64,000 nt of DNA from Agaricicola taiwanensis. GTDB lineage: Bacteria > Pseudomonadota > Alphaproteobacteria > Rhizobiales > Methylopilaceae. How positions within the stretch are numbered: the stretch's first letter is position 1; every line of letters begins with the position of its first letter. Of this stretch, positions 27,377 to 35,445 are shown piece after piece. Position numbers and translations under genes: made by a program. The notes beneath the pieces were generated by a model. The model made no database searches, had not been told where the DNA came from, and saw only the letters and a program-made list of their open reading frames with translations. The DNA is taken from positions 496,001-560,000 of the forward strand of contig NZ_BMCP01000001.1 of NCBI RefSeq assembly GCF_014635245.1, written 5' to 3'.

Positions 27377-28885
27377 TCAGGAGGTGCGCGGCGGCATCGA
27401 GGTCTTGGCTGTCTGCGGCGCCCGTCCCATCCGCATGAGGGCAGGCGCTGCCAGTGGATGCAGATCCTTCCAGACGGACCGTATGAAGGAGCGGAAGAAA
27501 AGGCCGAGGGTGCCGAAATAGATCACCACACCGGCGGGAACGAGGATGACCACCTCCAGAAGGCGGCTGAGGTCGGTGAGCACATAAAGCCGCAGGCCGA
27601 TCAGCGCCGCCAGCATGATCGTTGCCGACAGGAACGGCGGGAAGATGTCTTGCAGGGCCTTGAGGGGCGGCAAGCCGACGGCCCGCCTCAGCAGGGCCAG
27701 CGTCGGAACCAGGCCTGCGTAAGCCCTTCCGGCATAGCCGAACGCCATGGCTGATATGCCGAAGGGTGCCGCGAGAAAACAGATGACCACGTCGGCCACC
27801 AGGGTGACGAAGCTGCGGGCCGACGCCAGATGGGTCTTGCCGGCGGCGGCGAGAAGAGGCTGGACGAAATAGTTGATCGCGGCCACTCCGCCGAACAGGC
27901 AAAGGGCAAACATCACGGGGCCGCTCTCCGCCCATTTTTCGCCGAAGAGCAGGACGACGAGATCGCCGCCGAGGCCGGCGAGGCCGAAGAAGGCGGGCAG
28001 GGCGATCAGCGAAACCGCCCTGGTCACACTGCGATAGCCCCGAACCAGCGCTTCATCGCCTTCCAGGCGCGAGAAGCCCGCTATGGCTGCCTTTCGCATC
28101 GGCGTGATGGTCAGGTCGAAGACGAAGTTCACGATGCGGCTGCCGACCTTGTAGAAGCCGACCGCTGTGGAACTGATCAGCAAGCCTGCCAGCAGTTCCG
28201 GTACGCGGCGGCTGATCTGGCCGAAGACGGCCGAAGCACTGAGATGGATTCCATAGCGGAACATCACCGCGAATTTCTGGCGGTGAAAGGTCCAGGATGG
28301 AGACCAGGAAGCCGCCTGCCAGATGATGATCGTCTGGATCAGGGAGTTGATGATGCGATTGATGACAAGCGCCCAGACGCCGAAGCCGGCGAAGGCAAGA
28401 ACGACGCCGATGATGCCGGCGCCTATCGTGGCGAACGTGGTACGTTTTGCCAGGCTCTTGAACTGAAACTCGCGCTCCAGCTTCGCCTCATGGGTGGCGC
28501 GCAAGGCATCGATCACGAGTGAGGCTGACAGGGCTGCGAGAACGAGACCGAAGTCGTGGCCATAGCTTCCGCTGAGGAAATGTCCGCCCGCAATGCCCAC
28601 GAGCGCGACAAGGGTGATGGAGAAGATCAGGTTGCCCCAGAACGCGGTGGAGGCAGCCTCCTGATCCCAGACCTTTTCGCGGATCAAGGCCGCCGGAAAA
28701 CCGCCGAGTGCCAGTGACCGGCTAAGGTCGATGAACACGCTGGCAAAGGCGACGATGCCGAATTCAATAGGGCCGAGCAGGCGCGCCAGGATGGCGAAGA
28801 TGATGAAGTTTACGACATTGGCCCCGCCCTGACCTACGAGGGACCAGAACGAACCGGCAGCGAATTGCTGCTTTACGCCTCCCAT
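27377..28885 (-). CDS. Polysaccharide (O-antigen/exopolysaccharide) flippase, Wzx/MVF-like
   Basis: This 502-residue integral membrane protein has about 12-14 hydrophobic segments and belongs to the polysaccharide transport (PST)/MOP superfamily. The N terminus GSFWSLVGQGGANVVNFIIF and the following FGIVAFASVFIDL segment are typical of Wzx-like lipopolysaccharide biosynthesis proteins. Such flippases move undecaprenyl-linked sugar units across the inner membrane. No glycosyltransferase or polymerase gene is adjacent, so this is an isolated copy with unknown substrate. Its promoter should be in the AT-rich stretch upstream of 28885. Confidence 0.85.
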   Translation of the reverse strand: MGGVKQQFAAGSFWSLVGQGGANVVNFIIFAILARLLGPIEFGIVAFASVFIDLSRSLALGGFPAALIREKVWDQEAASTAFWGNLIFSITLVALVGIAGGHFLSGSYGHDFGLVLAALSASLVIDALRATHEAKLEREFQFKSLAKRTTFATIGAGIIGVVLAFAGFGVWALVINRIINSLIQTIIIWQAASWSPSWTFHRQKFAVMFRYGIHLSASAVFGQISRRVPELLAGLLISSTAVGFYKVGSRIVNFVFDLTITPMRKAAIAGFSRLEGDEALVRGYRSVTRAVSLIALPAFFGLAGLGGDLVVLLFGEKWAESGPVMFALCLFGGVAAINYFVQPLLAAAGKTHLASARSFVTLVADVVICFLAAPFGISAMAFGYAGRAYAGLVPTLALLRRAVGLPPLKALQDIFPPFLSATIMLAALIGLRLYVLTDLSRLLEVVILVPAGVVIYFGTLGLFFRSFIRSVWKDLHPLAAPALMRMGRAPQTAKTSMPPRTS

Positions 28886-29254
28886 TCCAGCCCTCCAAAC
28901 AAAGCGCGGCGTCCCCGCAGCCCGCGCTCAACCTGCATCGCTCGCACCTTTTCGCGGATGTCCGTTTTTGCGTGAGTGCCTGAAAGTTCAACAGAACTTC
29001 ATCGCACCACCAAATGCGTAAACAGCTCAGGCTGTTCCATAATATTATATTACTTGCGTATAGCGTGATTTTTCGCAACGATATATTCACGCAAGATTTA
29101 GTCCGGAGTGACTATTGGCGGAGCCGCATCAAAGACTATATGCGAGCCGCTTCGGAACCTTGCTGGACGACCACCGCGACGAAGCCTATGACACGGGCAG
29201 CCGTTTGACGGCAGTTTGCTGCTGCCGTGCGATTTCATGTGCCGGATAAAGCCG
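28886..29254. promoter_or_regulatory. AT-rich divergent intergenic region with two inverted repeats
   Basis: These 369 bases separate the flippase (minus) and the glutamine amidotransferase (plus). The part from about 29000 to 29110 is strikingly AT-rich. It holds a perfect palindrome AACAGC-tcag-GCTGTT (29021-29036) and a spaced inverted repeat CTTGCGT ... ACGCAAG (29053-29059 and 29089-29095). Both look like regulator sites. No convincing gene is present; short frames here have no supporting ribosome site. Confidence 0.45.
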
Positions 29255-30112
29255 ATGCGTCTTCTTGTGGTTGAAGGAAATGCCCCCGACGGGCGCGCAC
29301 GCCAGGAGGCGCGTGGCGAGATCACCTATGGCGAGCTTTATTCGAACCTGCTGCGCGGCTTCGTTCCCAACGCGGTGGTGGACATCTGCCTGCCGACCGA
29401 TCCTGGCGCCAATGTGCCGGATGCGGATGGACTGTCCGGCTACGACGGGGTCGTCATCACGGGTTCGGCGTTGAACATCTATGATGCCACGCCCGAATGC
29501 ATGCGCCAGGTCGACCTGGCGCGCGCGATCTTCGACGCGGGCGTCCCCTTCTTCGGGTCGTGCTGGGGCCTTCAAGTGGCGGCAACGGCGGCAGGCGGCG
29601 TTGTGCGCCGCAACCCAAAGGGCCGCGAGATCGGCCTTGCCCGCAAGATAACGCTGACGGACGCCGGCAAATCCCATCCCATGCATGCCGGTAAGGGGCC
29701 GGCCTATGATGCGCCCAGCATCCATACCGACGAGGTCGGCACGCGTCCGGAAGGCATGATCGTGACCGCATCCAATGCCACCTCCGATGTCCAGGCCGCC
29801 GAGATCCGCCACGGCAGCGGCATCTTCTGGGGCGTTCAGTATCATCCTGAGTTCACGCTGAACGACATCGCCGCCATCGTGGCCCGCTATGGGCCGACCC
29901 TGATGCAAGAGGGGCGGGTACGGTCAGAGGAGGAGGCTATCGGTCATGCCAGTGAACTCAGGGCATTGGGTGACGATCCCACGCGCACCGATCTGGCCTG
30001 GAAGTTGGGCATCGATGCCGATGTCCTCGATGCCGACAGGCGTATGATCGAGATCCGCAACTGGATCGAGCACATGGTCAAGCCGGTCATGAGCAAGCGC
30101 GTGCGCGATTAG
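29255..30112 (+). CDS. Class I glutamine amidotransferase-like protein
   Basis: This stand-alone class I glutaminase-type protein has 285 residues. The nucleophile elbow is GSCWGLQ with Cys103, and the catalytic pair follows in VQYHPEF (His197, Glu199), so the triad is complete. A C-terminal extension of about 80 residues is mainly helical. Relatives include GMP-synthase-like amidotransferases and gamma-glutamyl-compound hydrolases; the acceptor is unknown here because no synthetase partner is adjacent. The ATG at 29255 starts right at the first beta strand (MRLLVVEGN). Upstream in-frame ATGs exist but add only unrelated residues. It overlaps the convergent TetR gene by four bases at the stops. 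Confidence 0.8.
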   Translation: MRLLVVEGNAPDGRARQEARGEITYGELYSNLLRGFVPNAVVDICLPTDPGANVPDADGLSGYDGVVITGSALNIYDATPECMRQVDLARAIFDAGVPFFGSCWGLQVAATAAGGVVRRNPKGREIGLARKITLTDAGKSHPMHAGKGPAYDAPSIHTDEVGTRPEGMIVTASNATSDVQAAEIRHGSGIFWGVQYHPEFTLNDIAAIVARYGPTLMQEGRVRSEEEAIGHASELRALGDDPTRTDLAWKLGIDADVLDADRRMIEIRNWIEHMVKPVMSKRVRD

Positions 30113-30789
30113 GACAGGCTGTCCATCGGCCTGCCGGCATCCGCAACAGTTCGAGCGATCGGCACGATTGCCTTGGTGGGAGCAGGCGCGAAAATGAGCC
30201 GGACAAACGACCGGAACGCGAGAATCTGCCGTTCCAGCCGATGCGGCTCGTTCAGCGCCTTCGACATGATGATGCCGCCGTCAACCACGCAGGACAGCAT
30301 GTCCGCCACGTCATCAAGGTCGATCAGCTCCCGCGGGGGATGAACTGCGGCGATATCGTCGAGCACCTTGCGAAAGCGCATGTTCCAGCTGCGGACGGAA
30401 GCGGCCGTCAGCGTGCGCACCTCCCGGTCGAACAGCCGCTCCTGATAGCAGACGCTGGCGATGAGGCAGCCGGGATGACCGTTGGGCAGGTCCGACATGA
30501 TCTCGGCCAGCAGCTTCAATGAGATCAGGAAGGCCTGTAGCGGGTCATCGGAGAGCTCCCGGCCACGCTGGAAGATGTCGTCGAACAGCGCGTCGGTGGT
30601 CGCCACGTAGCGCCTGATCATCTCATGCGCGAGTTCGTTCTTGTCGCGGAAATGATAGAAGAAGCCGCCCTTGGTGATCCCGGCTTCCGCCACAAGCTCT
30701 TCGATCGACGTCGCGCTGAAGCCCTTCGCGAGGACGGCCGCCTCCGCGATGGTAAGAAGTCGCTCGCGCGTGGCAAGGCCTTTGGCCAT
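30109..30789 (-). CDS. TetR/AcrR-family transcriptional regulator
   Basis: This 226-residue repressor-like protein has an N-terminal helix-turn-helix (about residues 8-55, ending ITKGGFFYHFRDKNEL) and a C-terminal ligand/dimer domain. The start at 30789 gives MAKGLATRERLL, the usual TetR beginning; an ATG further up at 30843 is unlikely. It is divergent to the homocysteine S-methyltransferase gene, with 206 bases between, so that gene or itself is the likely target. The effector is unknown. Its last bases overlap the stop of the convergent amidotransferase gene. Confidence 0.85.
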   Translation of the reverse strand: MAKGLATRERLLTIAEAAVLAKGFSATSIEELVAEAGITKGGFFYHFRDKNELAHEMIRRYVATTDALFDDIFQRGRELSDDPLQAFLISLKLLAEIMSDLPNGHPGCLIASVCYQERLFDREVRTLTAASVRSWNMRFRKVLDDIAAVHPPRELIDLDDVADMLSCVVDGGIIMSKALNEPHRLERQILAFRSFVRLIFAPAPTKAIVPIARTVADAGRPMDSLS

Positions 30790-30995
30790 GGCCGTGATCC
30801 AGCTTCCTGTACTGACGGTATAGTTTTCACGGTGTCGCGACAAGAGCAGTCAGATGTTCTGCATCGTCGGCATCCATAACTCGTTGATGGCGCGTCAACA
30901 TTTCCGATGAGGCGGGAGTGGACTGCGAGACGACTATCTCACGTCCGTCTTCTGGCTCAGAAATCCCGCATCGAAACGCGTTCAGGGAGACAATC
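30790..30995. promoter_or_regulatory. Divergent promoter region, TetR regulator / homocysteine S-methyltransferase
   Basis: The 206-base region carries both promoters. A short dyad, GTACTGACGGTAT, around 30808-30820 is a possible TetR operator, but the arms are only three to four bases. I looked for a SAM-responsive riboswitch before the methyltransferase and saw none of the conserved core. Confidence 0.35.
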
Positions 30996-31952
30996 ATGCC
31001 AAAGTACCGGGACCATCTACCCCAGACGCGCGATCGGATGTTCCTGTCCGATGGCGGAATGGAAACGACGCTGATTTTCCATGAGGGTCAGGATCTGCCG
31101 TGCTTCGCCTCCTTCATTCTCCTCGAAACGGATGAGGGACGGACCCGCTTGAAGAGCTATTACGAGCGCTACCTGTCCATCGCCCGGCAGAACGGCGTGG
31201 GCTTTGTGCTCGACAGCGCCACCTGGCGCGCCAATCCCGACTGGGGCGCGCAGCTTGGCTATAATGCGCAGGGCCTGCGCAGGATCAACGAAGCTTCCAT
31301 CGCGATGTTGGCCGATCTGCGCCACCGCTGGGAGGCACCGGAAACACCGTGCGTGATCAGCGGAGCCGTGGGCCCTCGCGGCGATGGCTACAAGATCGGC
31401 GTCATGAGTGCCAGTGAGGCTGAGGAGTATCACCGCGCCCAGGTCGAAGCCTTTGCGGGCACCGAAGCGGATATGGTCACAGCTTTCACCCTGACAACCG
31501 TCGATGAAGCCATCGGCATCGCTCGGGCGGCGCGGGCCTGCGCGATCCCCAGCGCAATATCCTTCACGGTGGAAACCGATGGCAGACTTCTGTCCGGCCG
31601 TACCATCGCCGAAGCCATCGAGATCGTGGATCAGGAAACGGACGGCGCACCGGCCTACTTCATGATCAATTGCGCCCATCCCACGCACTTCGATCGCGCG
31701 CTGCCGAGCGACGAGAAATGGATGGCCCGCATTGGCGGCATCAAGGCGAACGCCTCAAGCAAAAGCCACGCCGAACTCGATGAGGCGGAAACCCTTGATG
31801 CCGGTGATCCGGTTGCTTTGGGCGCGCAGTACCGGCAGTTGCAAAGCCGGCTTCCGAGGATGCGCATTCTCGGCGGCTGCTGCGGCACGGATCATCGTCA
31901 CGTGGCCGCCATGGCAAGAGCTTGCCTGCCGATGACCGCCTCAGCCCTGTGA
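30996..31952 (+). CDS. Homocysteine S-methyltransferase family protein
   Basis: This 318-residue TIM-barrel enzyme probably transfers a methyl group to homocysteine to make methionine; S-methylmethionine, betaine or a related compound would be donor. The zinc-binding cysteines expected of the family are present: one in INCAHP (about residue 226) and an adjacent pair in GGCCGT (about 293-294). The start MPKYRDHLPQTRDRMFLSDGGMETTL is typical, with a GGGAGA ribosome site before the ATG at 30996. It stands next to a divergent TetR regulator. MmuM-like identity is likely but the methyl donor is not proven. No cobalamin domain is present. Confidence 0.85.
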   Translation: MPKYRDHLPQTRDRMFLSDGGMETTLIFHEGQDLPCFASFILLETDEGRTRLKSYYERYLSIARQNGVGFVLDSATWRANPDWGAQLGYNAQGLRRINEASIAMLADLRHRWEAPETPCVISGAVGPRGDGYKIGVMSASEAEEYHRAQVEAFAGTEADMVTAFTLTTVDEAIGIARAARACAIPSAISFTVETDGRLLSGRTIAEAIEIVDQETDGAPAYFMINCAHPTHFDRALPSDEKWMARIGGIKANASSKSHAELDEAETLDAGDPVALGAQYRQLQSRLPRMRILGGCCGTDHRHVAAMARACLPMTASAL

Positions 31953-32053
31953 GTGACCGGGAGGCTGCTCTTCAGGCGGAGGCTGCGGCTTCCGCCTTGG
32001 CGGTGGCTGGAAAGGCTGCCCGCATATCGAGCCTCATGGCTTCCCTGTAACCG

Positions 32054-33433
32054 CTACACCATCGCCATTGCTTCGAAGTCGTCGAGAATCGAACGAAGGA
32101 GAGTCAATGCGTCCCTCAGTTCGACAAGATTCGATGCGCCGCCAAGACAGAGACGAAAGCCATTGGCCATCGGATCGAGTGGCTGCAGGGGAGTTGGCGA
32201 GGCCAGGGTCAGCCCCGCCTGGGCGGCCTCTGCAAACAGAGATATCGCAGTCCGACCGAGCGACATCGTCACCCAAAGATGGAAGGCAGGGACAGTTGGA
32301 ATCACGGGTATGAAATCACCGAGCAGCTCGCGCGCCAGATCCACTCGCTCTGCCGCCGCTGCCCGCTTCATCTTTACCTGCTCGGCTAGGCTGCCGTTCT
32401 TCATCATCCGGACGACGGCTTCCGACATCACGGCGTTGGCCATCCAGCCCGTTGCCCTGATGGAGTTCACGATGCGGTCGCGGAACGGTGGGGGCGCGAC
32501 CATAGCGCCAATCCGCAGCCCGGGAGCCAGGCATTTGGCAAAACTGACCACATAGAAGGCACGATCCGGGATGAATGACGTCACTGTCGGAAGCGGATCG
32601 CTGGACAGGAAGCCGTAAGCATCGTCCTCGATGACCCAGGCATCATGCCGACGGACGATCTCGGCGATCTCACGCCGCCGCTCAACAGGCATTATGCTTG
32701 CCGAAGCGGTCTGGAACGTGGGTGTGAGATAGAGGGTTTTGGCACCGCTTTCCTTGAACGCTTCGTCAAGCCGGTCAGGGATAATGCCGTGGTGATCCAT
32801 CAGCACTCCCTTCAGCGCATATCCCTCCATCAACGCCAGCGCCATCATCCCGGAATAGGTCAGATTTTCAGCAAGCACCGGCGTGCCCGGCTTGGACAAC
32901 AGCCGCATCGCTATCGAAATGGCATGCTGGGCGCCGTGGGTGATGAACAGGTTGTTTGGCGATATCTCCAGGGAAGCTTGGCCAAGCCAGTCCGCCACGG
33001 CACGGCGGTGTTCTTCCCGACCCTGGTGGGGCAGGTATCCAAGAAGCCGGGGAAACTGTTTGTCTTCCATGACCTCGGTCATGGTCCGGGAGATGAGCTC
33101 GTCTTCGCCTGTTGGCGGAGGCGTGTTCAAGGCCAGATTGATCCGGCGCGGGCTTTCGTGCGCTGAAGCCTCGGTTACTCCCAAAGGCTGGTTGGTTGGA
33201 AGGAGGAAGGTGCCCTTGCCGACTTTGCCCGAGATCAAGCCGCGCCGCTCCGCAGCCGCATAGGCCTTCGACACTGTTCCGACGCTGAGGCCAAGCTTGT
33301 CGGCCATCTCCCGGTGTGTCGGCAGACGGTCACCGGCGCTTACATTCCCGGCGGCGATGTCGGCCTGAAGCGCCGCGACTATTTGCAGATAGCGGGGGCC
33401 TTCGCCGAAGGGCAGCTTTGGATACCAACTCAT
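32054..33433 (-). CDS. MocR-type GntR regulator with aminotransferase-like domain
   Basis: This 459-residue regulator has two domains. An N-terminal GntR winged helix (about residues 10-75, with DRLPTHREMADKLGLSVGTV) is joined to a fold-type I aminotransferase domain that binds PLP. Lys300 in SFAKCLAPGLRIG is the expected Schiff-base lysine. The start at 33433 gives MSWYPKLPFGEG; an ATG at 33517 would add 28 residues without support. It is divergent to the molybdenum-hydroxylase operon that begins with the NIPSNAP gene and is the obvious candidate to control it. MocR proteins commonly respond to PLP adducts of amines or amino acids; the signal here is unknown. Confidence 0.88.
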   Translation of the reverse strand: MSWYPKLPFGEGPRYLQIVAALQADIAAGNVSAGDRLPTHREMADKLGLSVGTVSKAYAAAERRGLISGKVGKGTFLLPTNQPLGVTEASAHESPRRINLALNTPPPTGEDELISRTMTEVMEDKQFPRLLGYLPHQGREEHRRAVADWLGQASLEISPNNLFITHGAQHAISIAMRLLSKPGTPVLAENLTYSGMMALALMEGYALKGVLMDHHGIIPDRLDEAFKESGAKTLYLTPTFQTASASIMPVERRREIAEIVRRHDAWVIEDDAYGFLSSDPLPTVTSFIPDRAFYVVSFAKCLAPGLRIGAMVAPPPFRDRIVNSIRATGWMANAVMSEAVVRMMKNGSLAEQVKMKRAAAAERVDLARELLGDFIPVIPTVPAFHLWVTMSLGRTAISLFAEAAQAGLTLASPTPLQPLDPMANGFRLCLGGASNLVELRDALTLLRSILDDFEAMAMV

Positions 33434-33705
33434 AGCAATCCTCCAATGACCGCACGAGATATGACAATTCGGCAATTGTCGCAATCCAGCACTGATTCCA
33501 AGCCCACCTTTATACACACTCCTCAGACGCCTCGACGCCCCCTTTGCCGTCGCGGTTCGCTGACTTAGCTGACAGATTATTATAATCCCGTCTGGCGTAC
33601 CGCTCCTCGCTTATCCTACTTGCATGTCCTATTTTTCGGGTTGCATGCATGGGGGGATCGCCATATTGTCATGCTAACGATGGGTGAATTGCAAGGATTC
33701 AATAC
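33434..33705. promoter_or_regulatory. Divergent promoter region, MocR regulator / molybdenum-hydroxylase operon
   Basis: This 272-base spacer is less GC-rich than its flanks and should contain both promoters and the MocR sites. MocR operators are usually direct repeats; I could not define a clear pair by eye. Features noted are the ATATTGTCATGCTAACG stretch at 33662-33678 and TTGCATGCATG near 33640. No gene is seen. Confidence 0.45.
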
Positions 33706-34026
33706 ATGATCTATGAAATTCGCATATACGAACATGTGGATGGCAGGGCTGACGCCGTCCGCCGGCGGTTTACGGAAGAGGTGGCGCCGCGCTTTCCCAA
33801 GCACGATATCGAGCTGCTGGGTGCGTTCACTGATCTCGATACGGGAATGCTGACCTATATGACCCGCTTCCCCGATGAGGAGTCCCGCAAGCGCGCATGG
33901 GCGTCGTTCGGAGCCGATCCGGAGTGGAAAGCGATCAAGGCCGCCAGTGAAGTGGATGGTCCGCTCATCGCCAAACAGCACGTCAGCGTGGTCGCGCCGG
34001 CAATGACCGGTCTGCCGATCACCTGA
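33706..34026 (+). CDS. NIPSNAP-family protein
   Basis: This small soluble protein (106 residues) has a NIPSNAP/dimeric ferredoxin-like alpha-beta barrel fold. The N terminus MIYEIRIYEHVDGRADAVRRRF and the later RFPDEESRKRAWASFGADPEW are the family signature. NIPSNAP proteins often accompany catabolic genes in Proteobacteria; their reaction is not established. It begins the plus-strand catabolic group, 43 bases before the FAD-subunit gene, and is divergent to the MocR regulator. The domain is confident; the function is unknown. Confidence 0.85.
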   Translation: MIYEIRIYEHVDGRADAVRRRFTEEVAPRFPKHDIELLGAFTDLDTGMLTYMTRFPDEESRKRAWASFGADPEWKAIKAASEVDGPLIAKQHVSVVAPAMTGLPIT

Positions 34027-34069
34027 TTGGCCTAGCGGTGATTTCTCATTTTCACAGGATCGAATAATA

Positions 34070-34948
34070 GTGAAGCCAGCTCCATTCTCCTATGTTCGCC
34101 CGTCTTCGCTGGCAGAGGCATGTGATGCGTTGGCGTCTGATCCTGATGCCCGCGTCATCGCCGGTGGCCAGACGCTCGTGCCCATGTTGGCCATGCGGCT
34201 TGCGCGCCCGACGCTCCTTGTCGATGTCACAGCAATTGCAGATCTCGTCGGGATTCAGGAAACCGAAGCCGGCATCGAGATTGGCGCCGCAACGCGGCAG
34301 GCGCACGCACTTGTTTCAGATCTCATCAGGACCCAGGTGCCCCTTCTCAGCAAAGCCCTGCCCAACGTGGGTCATCCCCCAACCAGGGCGCGTGGCACGG
34401 TGGGCGGCTCCATCGCCCATGGCGACCCTTCAGCCGAGATCGCCCTCGCGGCCACGGTGTTGAACGCCACGATACACTACCGGGACGGCGACGAAGATCT
34501 GGAATTCCAACCGGACGAATACTTCATCGGCCCGACCCTGACCGCGGCTCCGCCGAGCGGATGTCTGACCAAAGTGGTGTTCCCGAAGCGGCCGGAAGGG
34601 CGCGTCGGAGCAGGCTTCCAGGAGATTGCCTCTCGAAGAAGCGACTATGCCTTCGCCTCGGCGGGCGGGCAGGTTGTTCTTGATCAGGCCGGCACCTGTG
34701 TCGCCGCTCTCCTCGGTATCGGCAGTGTCGGGGACGTTCCTGTTGCAATCGATGTCGGCGGGCTCGTCGGAACGCGTCTGGACGACGGTCAAATCGCGGA
34801 GGCTGTCGCCGCGGCGCTTGAGGGGCTGGAGGTCGTGGACGACTTGCATGCGACCGCAAGTTATCGGAAGCGCGCCGCAGCCCGCCTGGCGTTTCTCGCT
34901 CTTGTCGAGGCGCGGGATGACGCGCGAGCCGGAGGAGCGGCAGCATGA
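34070..34948 (+). CDS. Molybdenum hydroxylase FAD-binding subunit (CoxM/XdhB type)
   Basis: This is the medium subunit (292 residues) of a three-subunit molybdenum hydroxylase. It carries FAD and passes electrons from the Fe-S subunit to an acceptor. FAD-binding motifs are AGGQTLVPML (about residue 31) and the TVGGSIAHGDPSAE stretch (about residue 108). The start is GTG at 34070. It overlaps the Fe-S subunit gene by four bases (ATGA). The order M-S-L matches CO-dehydrogenase-like operons, but the large subunit lacks the CO-dehydrogenase active-site loop, so another substrate is expected. Confidence 0.9.
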   Translation: MKPAPFSYVRPSSLAEACDALASDPDARVIAGGQTLVPMLAMRLARPTLLVDVTAIADLVGIQETEAGIEIGAATRQAHALVSDLIRTQVPLLSKALPNVGHPPTRARGTVGGSIAHGDPSAEIALAATVLNATIHYRDGDEDLEFQPDEYFIGPTLTAAPPSGCLTKVVFPKRPEGRVGAGFQEIASRRSDYAFASAGGQVVLDQAGTCVAALLGIGSVGDVPVAIDVGGLVGTRLDDGQIAEAVAAALEGLEVVDDLHATASYRKRAAARLAFLALVEARDDARAGGAAA

Positions 34949-35445
34949 AGGTTTCACTGACCGTCAACAATCGAAAGACCGACATCGACGTCGAGCCACG
35001 CACGACCCTTCTGGATGCGTTGCGCGATGAACTGAGCCTCAAGGGCACGCACGCCGGCTGCGAGCATGGTGTCTGCGGTGCCTGTACCGTCATGGTCGAC
35101 GGCGTGGCCGTGCGCTCCTGCCTTATGTTCGCCGTTCAGGGAGAGGGCCTCGACATCACCACGATCGAGGGGATTGCGCGCGGCGAAGGTGAATTGGGAA
35201 TCGTTCAGGACGCCTTTTGCGAAACGCACGGTCTTCAGTGTGGGTATTGCACGCCCGGCATGATTGTCGCGGCGCAGGCGCTCCTGCGGCAGAACCAGAC
35301 GCCTACGGATGACGAAATTCGCGAGGCCATCTCCGGCAATATCTGTCGATGCACCGGCTACGGCCAGATTGTCGAGGCTATACGCCTTGCTGCGAAGCGC
35401 ATGCGCGAGAGCAATGCCCTCAGGGCCGGGGAGGTCGCGGAATGA
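34945..35445 (+). CDS. Molybdenum hydroxylase [2Fe-2S] subunit (CoxS/XdhC type)
   Basis: This small subunit (166 residues) carries two [2Fe-2S] clusters. The plant-ferredoxin-like site is GCEHGVCGACTV (about residues 39-50), with the fourth Cys further on. The second, helical site is CGYCTPGM (about 98) and NICRCTGY (about 133). It shuttles electrons between the molybdenum and flavin subunits. It overlaps both neighbours by four bases, so the three subunits are translated as a unit. The assignment to the family is certain. Confidence 0.93.
   Translation: MKVSLTVNNRKTDIDVEPRTTLLDALRDELSLKGTHAGCEHGVCGACTVMVDGVAVRSCLMFAVQGEGLDITTIEGIARGEGELGIVQDAFCETHGLQCGYCTPGMIVAAQALLRQNQTPTDDEIREAISGNICRCTGYGQIVEAIRLAAKRMRESNALRAGEVAE

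Noticed and set aside
30790-30995. SAM riboswitch before the homocysteine S-methyltransferase
   Set aside because: The conserved SAM-II core and pseudoknot partner could not be found; the region looks like a plain divergent promoter.
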